From: Pomphorhynchus laevis
Taxonomy: Eukaryota; Acanthocephala; Palaeacanthocephala; Echinorhynchida; Pomphorhynchidae
Reading direction: 5' to 3'
DNA: 64,000 bases
Assembly (NCBI GenBank): GCA_012934845.2
Contig: WNNJ02001554.1
Location: 124,001-188,000, forward strand
The notes beneath the pieces were generated by a model. It worked only from the letters and a program-made list of their open reading frames with translations. It was not told where the DNA came from and searched no databases. Below, in pieces: positions 11,880 to 22,279 of the stretch; the stretch's first letter is position 1; every line of letters starts with the position of its first letter. Position numbers and translations under genes: made by a program.

Positions 11880-14647
11880 AAAATACTAATAATCACAACT
11901 GTAGGTTCCCGCAAATGGGCCGATAGCTCACAAAGTCAAAACATTGATCCGTTATTATATTGTTTTATTAAATATCAATCGAATTCTTGGTCCCCGAAAT
12001 ATCCGAATTCCTGCGATTGTATATTTGTGTGCTGAGCTCTTCTACTATGTAGTTGCTCACGTATAGGTATTCGGGTAGCGCGTATACACATCGAAGCTGC
12101 TTGAGCCAGTGCAATGCTCACTCTAGACTTAATTATCGAGATACATGCCGAATAACTGGTTTTGTGCCTTATTGCCTTTTGATGTGCGATCCATTTAAGT
12201 AACTTATGCGCTTCGAGACCAATTCCTCCAGCAGTTGAAAAGGTAAGTGGGATGAATATCGAGCGTTCAATCTCTACAATGCGCTGGGCATATTTTGCAA
12301 TTTTCCTGTTCGCGTGGTATGTATGACTCATGGTCGGTGACTTCTCGATGTAGGAAGGTGCAAGTGTGTTAAATATACATACGTCCAAATAGGACCGCAC
12401 CAATCCTCTACCGTAAATTCCACGGCATAATATGTCTGACCTTGCGTTCACATCTCTCGTTGTGGTTTCTACTTCAAAATGGTAATTGTTCGGTACGGGC
12501 CTCAAAACCGGTTCAAGCTCCACATCTTTACAAATGTCCCCTATTTCGTTGGCAATGACATTCCGTATTATATCATGTCTAATTATAGTTGTTCCTCCCG
12601 TCCGACATGAGAGAGCATGTGATGGATCAAGCAGTGAACCACACGCACAGCGCGCTTTACAATCTTTTAACGGCAAATTATATCTTACACATATGGCGTC
12701 TATAAATTGTTGTGTGTCAAGTACTGATTGATATATATTGTTTGGTCTTGTCGTTAGCCACGAAGAAGCTCCCTTTTCTGATGCATATGCTATTAGACAT
12801 TTCATCCTTTCATCTAATAATTCTACCGTATGTACAACTTTGCGTTTAGTATCTAGTTTAGCTTCATTATAAATTTGTTCACTTATTTGTCTTTGTAAAG
12901 TTGTTAGTTCTTGCCCTTTAATACCACGCAAGATGGGTTCACATATTCTTATCGATCGGCTATATATGTTATCGGCATTATCCCAGTCATTTCGAATTCC
13001 CAGACCGCCACATCTTGACGGTAGCGAATAGACCATTCGCATAGTTTCCGTTATGTCCCCTTGACCAGTAAATTTTGGTAACAAATTATTGTAGATAGAA
13101 CTCCGTAACTGCTCAAACCACTCCACCTCTACCTTGCACGTCCGAATCACGTAACTCCACTTGTGTTGTATAGCGTAGCAAAAGGCGCTATATGCAATTT
13201 GAGCATCAATCTCCGCAATTTCAGATAACTGTTTAACCATTTTTGTCCATTTGGCTACCCTATCGATTAAATGAGATTTTGTGAATGTGTGTGTTCCTAT
13301 CGGAGATCCCAAGTGAACGATGCCTTCGTCACTCGTGCAAATCCCTGCATTTTGAAAAATCTTTTTAACATGGGGCATATGACTTTTATGCACTAGTAAT
13401 TTACTTTTTGCTACATTCACATGAAATCCATATAGCGGACCGATTGTAACTATATCCTGCCATACTTTAATTAGATCTTCCGGTCGTCCTACGCAACATG
13501 CATCATCTGCGTACCATCGGTGCATAACAGAAGGTACCCTCTTTCTCAGGTCATTAATAAGAGGGAGTGTTGCCATTGCGAATGCCGCCATCGCCAATGG
13601 ATCACCTTGCGTGAATCCCTCTTTTGAGATTAAAATCTCGTCTTGCACAGTTAATATAGGGTCTTTCTGGTAGCAGTTCTTCAGCACACGATATATGGCC
13701 GGACATACATTCTTAATGTTCGTTAATGCCAATTTACGATTTATCGCATTGAACGCATTGCTAGCATCTATCTGCAACACACAGACATCGTTCGACAATT
13801 CAAATGAATTCCTAATAGAGTGAATAACTGATTCTGCTCCGCATCGTTGTGTAGCACACAGTTGTACGCTACCAGCTACTTCGGCGATATCACTTGTCAC
13901 CGTTGAAAGAATTGCCTTGGCTATTATTCGTCGGCATACTTCTCCCACCTCGATTGGCCGGATTCCCGGCTGTTTGTTCAACGGGACCAGACGACTTGCC
14001 GTCAATGCAACAGCGTTATGCGAACTTATTTCTTTTGAGGCCAAACGACATGCAAACTTTGCCAGAGCATCTGCCAATTGTAGAGAATCACGGCCGAATT
14101 TATTGAGCATCATACACCAATCTTTGGCATCCATACATGAAGGTCCACAGCTTCCTTGAACAGTTTTGCTTATAGATTGAATCATTTGCAAATCGATACA
14201 TTGGAATACCTCTGAATAATGATCACATACCCCTTCCAATGGCATGCTCAGAACTAACGACCGATTAAGTTCTCCAGCCTCTGGGTGTAGAATAGTTAGC
14301 TTGTCTCGTACCGTCATATGATTTTCTAGCTTGTCATCCATTTGATGCACCCCATTTCTGATTCCATCCAATGATAACATGCGTACCGCGCTTGTTGTTT
14401 TCCCATGTGTCATCAGTTTTATAAAATCCTTATACCACCTCTTCTCAGCATGATTATTTGTATAGTTTCTACTTTTAACCTCCATCCTGCTCTGAATAAT
14501 CGCTGCTTCACGAAACAAGTTATGATGCTCGTTGTGATGCCACATGCGCAACCTGCGTTCTAGTATCTTGCGAATCATACTGATCTTTTTACTGCCAATA
14601 TCTTGTCTTATTAATTGACAAAATACTGTAGCGAGTTGAAGTGAATT
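11880..14647 (-). mobile_element. REL-type LINE copy C, long open reading frame
   Basis: Minus-strand non-LTR retrotransposon with a reverse transcriptase followed by a C-terminal restriction-like endonuclease, the architecture of the R2/R4/NeSL-type groups. The 3' region has CCCGCAAATGGGC at 11910-11922 like copy B. The 5' side ends in a TAA microsatellite (14648-14680) next to the minisatellite. The N-terminal DNA-binding part expected in full-length relatives is not visible, so this copy may be 5'-truncated. The TAA context resembles that reported for Dong elements of the R4 clade. Confidence 0.85.
11975..14578 (-). CDS. REL LINE copy C: reverse transcriptase plus restriction-like endonuclease
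   Basis: The frame is open to 14698, but the first codons are encoded by the flanking minisatellite and TAA repeat, so the ATG at 14578 (MIRKILERRL) is the first that makes sense. Counting from 14698: finger box PGIRPIEVGEVCRRII near residue 245, VLQIDASNAFNAINR near 310 (catalytic Asp), GFTQGDPLAM near 360, and RWYADDA near 395 (catalytic Asp pair). A Cys/His region (CACGSLLDPSHALSC) lies near 683-697. The endonuclease follows, with ARSDILC near 752 and SYLDVCIF near 768 and then a conserved IVEIERSIFIPL. No stop or frameshift is visible over 900 residues, so the copy is young. R2/R4 group is supported; the exact clade is not. Confidence 0.9.
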   Translation of the reverse strand: MIRKILERRLRMWHHNEHHNLFREAAIIQSRMEVKSRNYTNNHAEKRWYKDFIKLMTHGKTTSAVRMLSLDGIRNGVHQMDDKLENHMTVRDKLTILHPEAGELNRSLVLSMPLEGVCDHYSEVFQCIDLQMIQSISKTVQGSCGPSCMDAKDWCMMLNKFGRDSLQLADALAKFACRLASKEISSHNAVALTASRLVPLNKQPGIRPIEVGEVCRRIIAKAILSTVTSDIAEVAGSVQLCATQRCGAESVIHSIRNSFELSNDVCVLQIDASNAFNAINRKLALTNIKNVCPAIYRVLKNCYQKDPILTVQDEILISKEGFTQGDPLAMAAFAMATLPLINDLRKRVPSVMHRWYADDACCVGRPEDLIKVWQDIVTIGPLYGFHVNVAKSKLLVHKSHMPHVKKIFQNAGICTSDEGIVHLGSPIGTHTFTKSHLIDRVAKWTKMVKQLSEIAEIDAQIAYSAFCYAIQHKWSYVIRTCKVEVEWFEQLRSSIYNNLLPKFTGQGDITETMRMVYSLPSRCGGLGIRNDWDNADNIYSRSIRICEPILRGIKGQELTTLQRQISEQIYNEAKLDTKRKVVHTVELLDERMKCLIAYASEKGASSWLTTRPNNIYQSVLDTQQFIDAICVRYNLPLKDCKARCACGSLLDPSHALSCRTGGTTIIRHDIIRNVIANEIGDICKDVELEPVLRPVPNNYHFEVETTTRDVNARSDILCRGIYGRGLVRSYLDVCIFNTLAPSYIEKSPTMSHTYHANRKIAKYAQRIVEIERSIFIPLTFSTAGGIGLEAHKLLKWIAHQKAIRHKTSYSACISIIKSRVSIALAQAASMCIRATRIPIREQLHSRRAQHTNIQSQEFGYFGDQEFD

Positions 14648-14680
14648 GTTATTATTAAATAATAATAATAATAATAATAT
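14648..14680. repeat. TAA/AAT microsatellite
   Basis: About nine AAT steps at the junction between REL copy C and the minisatellite that resumes at 14681. Confidence 0.9.
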
Positions 14681-15479
14681 ATTTTTGATTTCAATCATTT
14701 CTGATTTTAGTCATTTCTGATTTCATCTATTTTTGATTTCAATCATTTTTGATTTTAGTCATTTCTGATTTCATATATTTTTGATTTCAATCATTTCTGA
14801 TTTTAGTCATTTCTGATTTCATATATTTTTGATTTCAATCATTTCTGATTTTAGTCATTTCTGATTTCATATATTTTTGATTTCAATCATTTCTGATTTT
14901 AGACATTTCTGATTTTAGTCATTTCTGATTGAAGTCATTTCTGATTTTAGTCATTTCTGATTTCAATCATTTCTGATTGTAGTCATTTCTGATTTCAATT
15001 ATATCTGATTTCAATTATTTTTGATTTTTGATCAAAAATCTTTCAATCATTTTTGATTTCAATCATTTCTGACTTCAATCATTTGATTTCAGTCATTTCT
15101 GACTTCACTTATTTCTGATTTCAATCATTTCTGATTTCAATTATTTTTGATTTTAGATCAAAAATCTTTCAATCATTTCTGATTTTAGTCATTTCTGACT
15201 TCAATCATTTGATTTCAGTCATTTCTGACTTCACTTATTTCTGATTTCAATCATTTCTGATTTCAATTATTTTTGATTTTAGATCAAAAATCTTTCAATC
15301 ATTTCTGATTTTAGTCATTTCTGATTTTAGTCATTTCTGATTTGTCACTTCTGATTTTAGTCATTTCTGATTTCAATTATTTTTGATTTTTGATCAAAAA
15401 TCTTTCAATCATTTCTGATTTCAATCATTTCTGACTTCAATCATTTGATTTCAGTCATTTCTGACTTCAATCATTTCTG
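14681..15479. repeat. Minisatellite, same 16-bp family (right part)
   Basis: Continues the array seen at 4525-5572. The first 200 bp have the 48-bp three-monomer pattern; the rest is mixed, with TTGATTTCAGTCATTTCTGAC variants and three or four copies of a segment containing GATCAAAAATCTTTCAATC. One copy contains the perfect palindrome GATTTTTGATCAAAAATC (15023-15040). Confidence 0.95.
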
Positions 15480-15857
15480 AATGAATAAACTGTTTTCTGG
15501 TGATTTGTATTGTTTTTCTAACAGTATCTATCGAAATGCAAGAATATTTTATTAATCAAAATTCCAAGTATGTAAACAAATATATAAATATTTCGAATAT
15601 ATAAACACTAATTTATAAAACTGTAAAATACTTAATACGATTAAGATTTTTTAGTAAATATTAAATACTAGAGTGATTTTGTTGTAGCAAAAATAAATAA
15701 TTAAGTTTGTTAGTGATTCCTCTTAATCTCAAGATGATTTTGCAAATATTTTGGTTATCAATAGTTAAAATTTCATAATTTGCCACGTAAAAATATTTCA
15801 TATTTTAAAAAATTATGAAACAATATTTGAGAGATTAATATATACAATTACAGTTAA
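15480..15857. other. AT-rich spacer, no feature seen
   Basis: About 380 bp between the minisatellite and the second F2 LINE. No ORF, fold or repeat that I can name. Confidence 0.6.
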
Positions 15858-15875
15858 GCTCGCTACGCTCGCGGA
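15858..15875 (+). other. GC-rich 18-bp box at LINE 5' end (F2 copy 2)
   Basis: GCTCGCTACGCTCGCGGA, a direct repeat of GCTCGC separated by TAC. The identical 18 bases occur at 22235-22252 at the 5' end of the F3 LINE. It stands out in otherwise AT-rich DNA and may be part of a LINE promoter. Confidence 0.7.
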
Positions 15876-16089
15876 AAATCTGAACTAATATCAAATTTCT
15901 TCCTTAATAAAGTTTGAGAAATAATATACATACAAAGACCCTATTCACAATACAACTTGCTGATCGACTTGGACTGGTTAAAATCTTTGGTTAATTAAAC
16001 TTACATATACATACAATAAAGAAAGTAAATTCGAAGAGAGCGTCAAACACCATACATATCACGCAACATCGTAATGCGTATAAGCGGCT

Positions 16090-17402
16090 AGAGGTCGAAT
16101 GCTGCAATAAAGGCTGTGAAGTGTGGTCTATTGTCGACATTCCTTTACATACCGATTCGTCACTCAAGAGCAAGGACTTTTATTGCGGCTTTTGTTCTGC
16201 TACAATGATTTCGGCCCTCCAAATGAAACTAGTGGAAGATATTGATTGTGATGTGAATTGTTGTGATATATCGTTACCTTTGAACTTAAATGACGTTCGT
16301 GTCTTTCAAGACCGTACGGGTCATCAAACTTCGATAAACACATGTACCGTTAATCATGTCTTAAGCTGCCAAAAGATGACTGTTTAACTCCTGACCTATG
16401 TGCACCGCGGATTGAATTACTTTCACTGTTTCACTGTCATCTACGCATCAGCACGATAATACTTCAAATGCCAAACTTCAAATACTGTCATCCTTTCAGG
16501 ACAGAAAAATCGGTCATTCATGTTTTAAAAAAAGGATTTATTTTAACGTGGCAAATGCGTGCCAGCGCACGCTTACATGACCACAAAAAAAACAAGACTG
16601 TGAATCAGGTGTCGAGAAGGTGTGAACGGAGGAGGTGTTTGAATGTGATAAAGGAGGGGGCGCGGCGGACGTCGAGAGGGAGTTGATTCCATGCGAGTGA
16701 GGCGGCGACGAACAAACTACACTAGCTGTAAACAAAGGAAGGGTGTGGCGCAACTCCCTATTGCAACTTACACGAAACGCTGGATCGACAGACCATCAAT
16801 TGGGTGAAATCAAAGGTAGCGATTCGAGTGGGGCCATCGATGGAAAACAGAAGGACAAAAATAAGAATAAATCAGGAAATTATTTACCTTCCAATGGTCA
16901 GAGCATTTCTTTGGACAATGCTCCTTCCACAAACTACCATTCGCATCCAGATAGGTCTTGCAATGTCCTATTTAGCGGTATCCCCGAATCAAAGGCCAAT
17001 AACTCACAAACACGAATGACTGACGATGTGTCGAGCCTCCGTACTGTGTTCTCTCAGTTACTTTTAGAAGGTGATGAGAAGCTAGCTTCTGCTCTGAAGG
17101 TTACAAAGTTGTTTCGACTTGGAATAAAGGTGATATAGAAACCAAGATTGTTAAAAGCTGTATTTTCTTCCGCAAAACATTCAGACCTTTTGCTCAAACG
17201 TGGTTTTCGACTTAAAGATTATCCACATCGTATTCTTAAAGATTTGAGTCTCGAAGATCGTTTAAAGTTGAAAGAAGCAAAAACAGAATTACGAAACCGG
17301 CTATCTGAAGGTGAAACGAACTTATGCATACGAAATTTTCAGGTTGTCAAATGGCGCCCAGTAGTTGGTTGGAATCCCATAACGATCAACAGTGTCACTT
17401 AG
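16090..17402 (+). pseudogene. LINE F2 copy 2, ORF1 (broken, with insertion)
   Basis: The zinc finger is readable from about 16105 (CCNKGCEVW, then FYCGFC near 16180), giving the same C-x4-C, C-x2-C layout as copy 1. The RRM-like part resumes after the F3 fragment: RSCNVLFSGIPESKANN near 16965, LRTVFSQLLLEGDEKLASAL, then PRLLKAVFSS and RILKDLSLEDRLKLKEAK, ending WRPVVGWNPI near 17380. The linker is interrupted by a foreign fragment at 16524-16713, and there is a stop at 17136-17138 plus frame changes. Confidence 0.8.
16524..16713 (-). mobile_element. 3' fragment of LINE F3 inserted in F2 ORF1
   Basis: Nearly identical over about 190 bp to the 3' end of the F3 copy at 44869-45058 (same strand relation), including the last coding part and the tail ending in AATAAATCC. 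It interrupts the linker of F2 ORF1, so F3 was active after this F2 copy landed. A target-site duplication is not obvious. Confidence 0.85.
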
Positions 17403-17479
17403 CAGTATCCAGTTCAAATCTTGCTAGTTCGTCTGAAAAAGGTAGTTTCAACAGTCATTCATCGCAACTCTTGGGTAGC

Positions 17480-20430
17480 GTTAAGTTCAATTCTAATCTG
17501 GGACACTTAGTTTCATTCAACAAATTATTCAGCGTTCCTAGTAATCCTTACCACAACCCACACACTATTTATCGATTGGGTATTCTAATCTTCGTAGTTT
17601 GCCTGCTCAAATAGTAGAGTTGAAGTATCACATGCTTTCTCATTGCTATGCTATTTTCTGCTATGCTGAATCCTGGTTGCATCAATATATTGTCGATACC
17701 ACTGTGAACATTCCTGGATTTCGCCTTATACGAAGCGACAGGATATCAGATAGGCGAGGTGGCGGTTTCGCCGCATATGTCATTGAAATTTTCCTCGTAT
17801 CTGAGGTGTTAAATGTTTGTGACCTTTTTGGGTCGTTTGAGACTCTATGCTTCCGTATCGATTACTCAGCTACCAGTATGAATTTCTGAGTCGTGTGTCG
17901 ATCTCCGTCAGTAATTGTAGACACTAATCAACTAAAACTTATTTTACAATCGGTATGTTTCCTCCCCTCACTTTATTCTTTCTGGTGATTTTTATCTTCC
18001 ACGATCTAGATGGTCAGACTCTGTCTTTTCTGATGGTAGTTCCACGGAAAGAGAAATATCTGAGTTCCTAGCTGTGGAACTCATGCTGATTCAGCACGTA
18101 CAAGGACCAACTTGCTTAACTTCAAGATCGGATTCGGTACTTGATCTGGTGTTTTCCAGATATATATGAGCCATAATCAAAGTTGATCATCTACCTCCTT
18201 TAGGAAGTAGTGACCACTGCTTTCTCTCCTTAACGGCTGTCCATTATTCCAGATTCTGTCCACCTAGCTCAAAAACTTCCAAACGTCATTGGTCGAAAGT
18301 GAGAAGTGATGTTTTGAGAGTTTACAACCAATTCCCGTGTACTTTCATGAACCCAGACAAGCTATCATTGAATATGATCACTGATTACCTACATAAATTA
18401 TCTGATATTATTGCCCCTATGTGCGAATCCTCTTATGCTGCAAAGTCACCTGCATGGATAGATTCCGACGTCAGACAACTAATAAGTTCACGAAATTGTT
18501 TATGGAAGCTTCATCATTCTGACTCTAGTTTCTCTGCCAGATATAAATATGTTCGAAATCTTTGTACTAGAGTGAAAGCAACAAAACGATATGCATTCGA
18601 ATCGTCTATCGCAAATAATGTAAGACGAAATCCAAAACTATTCTGGGCTTATGTTCGTCGTAACAGAACCCTTAACACAGAAATCAAGTATGTCCTTAAT
18701 GCGGAGGGATAACTTCTCAGAGTGGTATTGTGGTGCCTTGCTACGTCTTTTTCGCTACTCTTAAATAATTTACCTAGAGCTTATATCACTTCGCATGGTG
18801 TAGCATTTGGGCAATCTTCCCGCTTTTTTCCAGTAACGATTAGAGAGATTGTAAGTCAGCTTGATCAGCTTGACTCATTTAGCTCTACCGGCCCTGATGA
18901 TATTTCTCCGTTTCTCTTGAAGAATATATCAGAATATTAGGCTCCTTCTCTTCTTGCTATTTTTGAGAACAGTTTGGCCAGTGGATGTGTTCCTGATTTC
19001 TGGAAAACTGCCATCGTAGTTCCGATCCCAAAGAAAACCATTGCAACGGCTTGTACTGACTATAAGCCAATCAGCCTGACTAGTTCTCTATGCAAAGTGC
19101 TTGAAAAGTTGATCACCACTCGGATCAGGCATCACTTGAGGGAACTCAGAATAATGTCGTCCTCTCAACACGGTTTCCTCCCTGGTCGTTCTTGTTTAAC
19201 TAACTTATTGACTTCACGCGAAATGTGGTTGAGGCGGTCAGTCGCGGCCAATCAATCAATGTGGTATTCATTGACTTTTAAGAGCATTCGATCGGGCGCC
19301 GCATGAGAGCTTGGTAGCATTACTATTTAGCTACGGCATTCCTGTAATGTTGTGTAAGTGGGTTCAAGATTTCCTACGTAATCGATTCTTTAGGGTGAGA
19401 GTTGACACCTATCTTTCCACTCTCATACGCGTTTACTGTGGTGCTCCGCAGGATACCGTACTAGGACCTCTGCTGTTTATTGTGTTCCTTAACAATTTGT
19501 TGCTGCGGATTCAGAGTCCCTGTCTTGCTTTTGCTGACGACCTCAAACTATGATCTGTAGATGATATTGATCCGCTTGGCATTTCCCTGCAGGAAGACCT
19601 TAATGAAATATACCGATGGAGTAAGGCTACTGGTATGAAGATCAATGTTGACAAATACGGCCACATGAAATTAGGAAGGCGTTGCGATGACCGTCATTTT
19701 CGCCTAAAAACTTCAATTCTTAATGTCGTCATGAAGTATAGGGATCTGGGTGTCATGGTGCATAGGACATTGAACTCTTGGTCAAATACAGAGTTTGCCT
19801 GTAGCAAGGCTTTGCGAGCTATGTATTGCGTCAAAAATGCATGTAATCGTATTAATCCATGTTTTCAAACGGATTTACTGCGCTCTTGTTCGCCCGCATA
19901 TAGAGTACTGCGTGCAAGCAGTTTTTCCGTACACTAAGTGAGATTTCAATAGACTAGAGTCAATCCTTCGTAGAGGTTCTCGAATGTGCATGGATGGATC
20001 ATATTCATATCGTGAGCGGCTTGAATTTCTAAAGATACCATCTTTGGGTCAGAGGCTATATTACCTAGATCTTATTACATTATGGCGAATGGTTAATGGG
20101 ATAAATGGGTTTCCCTCGTGCTATGTTAAAGTTTGTTCTCAGACGCGTCGTGGCCACCCATTAAAAATATTTAAGTTTCCCCACGGTAAAGTAGTGAGTT
20201 GGGCTAGGCAATCACATCGAGCATTAAACGCCTGGAACACGTTGCCAAGAGAAATATTATGTACCAAGGACTTCTATCAATTTAAAGTTCAACTGCGTCA
20301 GTGGATTAAGATCATGACATTCCGGATGTGTACAATATTATGTAACCGCTATTTACTTATTTTTTCTTTTCTTTTTTTCATAGTTTTCCAATGTGATCAG
20401 TTGAAACAGCCATTTGGTTATAACTTGTAA
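17480..20430 (+). pseudogene. LINE F2 copy 2, ORF2 (broken)
   Basis: Endonuclease pieces: CYAESWLHQY near 17660, RRGGGFAAYV near 17755, GDFYLPR near 17985, and a GSSDHCFL segment near 18205. Reverse transcriptase pieces: SSTGPDDISPFLLKN near 18885, DYKPISLTSSLCKVLEKL near 19060, SQHGFLPGRSCLTNL near 19165, VYCGAPQDTVLGPLLF near 19430 and LAFADDLKL near 19530. The C-terminus from 19984 retains RRGHPLKIFKF and HRALNAWNTLPREIL. At least six frame changes or stops separate these. The order and spacing match copy 1. Confidence 0.85.
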
Positions 20431-20445
20431 TACTAATAATATTCC

Positions 20446-21770
20446 ATATTTTATATTCCATATTTCATTTATTTCATATTCCATATCCATATTTAATAAT
20501 AAGGGTTTTCTTAAACATCCAAAAGATTAAATGGGACATCAAAAAACAGAACAGTCAATAGTCAATAGCAACCAAAAAATTTTGAACTCAACCATGGTAG
20601 TCTTCTTGATACATATTCTTCTTACGGCCTCAGGTCTAGGATGATCTGAGCACACCAACAGATCCAACACGCCGCCTTCCGACATATCCATATTTCATAT
20701 TTGCCACGTTAAAATAATTTTTTAAACGAACGTGTGTGGTTTAAAAAATTGAAATCTGGTATTTTGGGATCCTATCTGTTTTGTCTTGGGAGATATAATG
20801 CATTAGGTTAATAATAATGAAATTTCTATAATACGCTATATACCTGAATATAACGAGAAAGAAAATACTTACTTCATATAATCCTACTTAATCCATTTAA
20901 ACTCATTTTATCTCCTTTACACTGGTTAACCCCTTCCTTTTAATCCCCTTAATATTTAATTTAAAAATTATGAATAAAAGAGAATTTAATTGGTCGTATG
21001 ACACATAAGACAAATACATGGATAATTTTATTTCTAGGCGATCAAGTTGCCATATCTCTGTGGGAAGGACATATCTGGTCCGTGTTTTTTCTATAATCAA
21101 AATATTTCATTAAATAAATAGTAATCAAATGATAATTTTTAAAATGCTTATAAATTGATAAAGATTTAAATATTTAATATTAAATTCAATATATTCTTTA
21201 TCATTAAACCCAATAGAAAAGAATTTTTCTAACGTTAAACTTACCGCTCAAGTCATAATTTTGTTTTAAAATGTATAGAAATCCAAATATTTGCAGGACA
21301 ACTAGCAGCAACATGCATTTTTTTAGTCTTAACCTAATGTTCATAGCTAAAATAGCGAAAATGTATTTCTTAATATAAAAACAATAGATTGCATTGAACA
21401 AATGTTTAGTGAAATAAATGCTCAACAAGTTTATTTTCTATACTTGTTCTCGTATCAAAAGTAAAACTACATATCAAAATTACATTTAAAAATTTACAAG
21501 AATCTTTGCATTTGACCAACAATTGATAAGCAGTTCAAAATTCGCAATATTTAACAATTTATTCATATATCATTCACTAAATTAATTCGGCAGGATAATT
21601 ATTACAATACGTATCAAAAGTAAGCGAATTAACGCATGAACATAAATGTGATGTTTTCCATTGTCAGTTCGAAATCATAAATATTCATAGGTCTTGCAAT
21701 ACCGGTAATTACCGCATTTTTAAACAGAAATTAAATTTGTTTATTCAAAAAAGAGGCAGCGCAGTGATAA
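20446..21770. other. AT-rich spacer, no gene seen
   Basis: Contains a short CCATATTT-type repeat cluster (20440-20490) and a less AT-rich stretch at 20515-20690 whose origin I cannot name. The two minus-strand open frames in 20903-21428 are low-complexity and look fortuitous. Confidence 0.5.
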
Positions 21771-21771
21771 T

Positions 21772-21960
21772 TTGAGCAGGCAAAACACCCTAGATCTTGA
21801 GCCGACCCAACACATGACAGGTCTTCAGGATATCATTTTTAAACCACGTGGGGAAAAGCCTGTTGCATGTGATGCTTTAGGGGAAGGGTGGCTGCAGCGA
21901 AAGTTACCATCGATAAAGGATCACCTTGGGTGAAACTCTCTCTCGAAAGCACAAAACTGT
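21772..21960 (-). pseudogene. REL LINE fragment (reverse transcriptase box)
   Basis: The minus strand between about 21955 and 21888 reads SFVLSRESFTQGDPLSMVTFAA, the same box as GFTQGDPLAMAAFAM in REL copy C. The flanking 21777 region (GCAGGCAAAACA) resembles the sequence next to REL fragment E (27977). Only a short, rearranged piece remains. Confidence 0.65.
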
Positions 21961-22104
21961 TATCTATAACGAGCGTCAGATTGTCAGTATAAGTGTTGTA
22001 TTGTATCGGATACAACGAGGGGCAAAGGTTGCGCGCAAAGGGGCTCTAATATTAGTTTTTATAAGTAAAAACTTTCTTGATACCCAACTACTTACAATTA
22101 TTCA

Positions 22105-22234
22105 TGTCAGTTCCAGATTATTCCTATCAGTTCCAGATTATTCCTGTCAGTACCAGATTATTCCTGTCAGTTCCAGATTATTCCTGTCAGTTCCAGATTA
22201 TTTCTGTCAGTTCCAGATTATTCCTGTCAGTTCC
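22105..22234 (+). repeat. 20-bp tandem repeats at the 5' end of LINE F3
   Basis: About six and a half copies of TTCCAGATTATTCCTGTCAG with single-base variants, ending directly at the GC-rich box and 46 bp before the ORF1 ATG at 22280. Confidence 0.9.
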
Positions 22235-22252
22235 GCTCGCTACGCTCGCGGA
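22235..22252 (+). other. GC-rich 18-bp box at LINE 5' end (F3)
   Basis: Identical to the 18 bases at 15858-15875 in F2 copy 2, placed between the 20-bp repeats and the ORF1 start. Confidence 0.7.
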
Positions 22253-22279
22253 TTGAGCTCAATCTATCGATAAAAGGTC

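Larger units (their letters stand above)
15858..20445 (+). mobile_element. CR1-like LINE (family F2), decayed copy 2
   Basis: Starts at or just before a GC-rich 18-bp box and ends near 20445 after the conserved TGTGATCAG and CTTGTAATA 3' motifs shared with copy 1. Both ORFs are recognisable but interrupted many times, and ORF1 carries a fragment of LINE F3 (16524-16713, opposite strand). It is clearly older than copy 1. Confidence 0.85.

Noticed and set aside
14579-14698. N-terminal extension of the REL protein (MIEIKN, then Leu and Asn runs)
   Set aside because: Encoded by the minisatellite and the TAA microsatellite next to the insertion; not part of the element.
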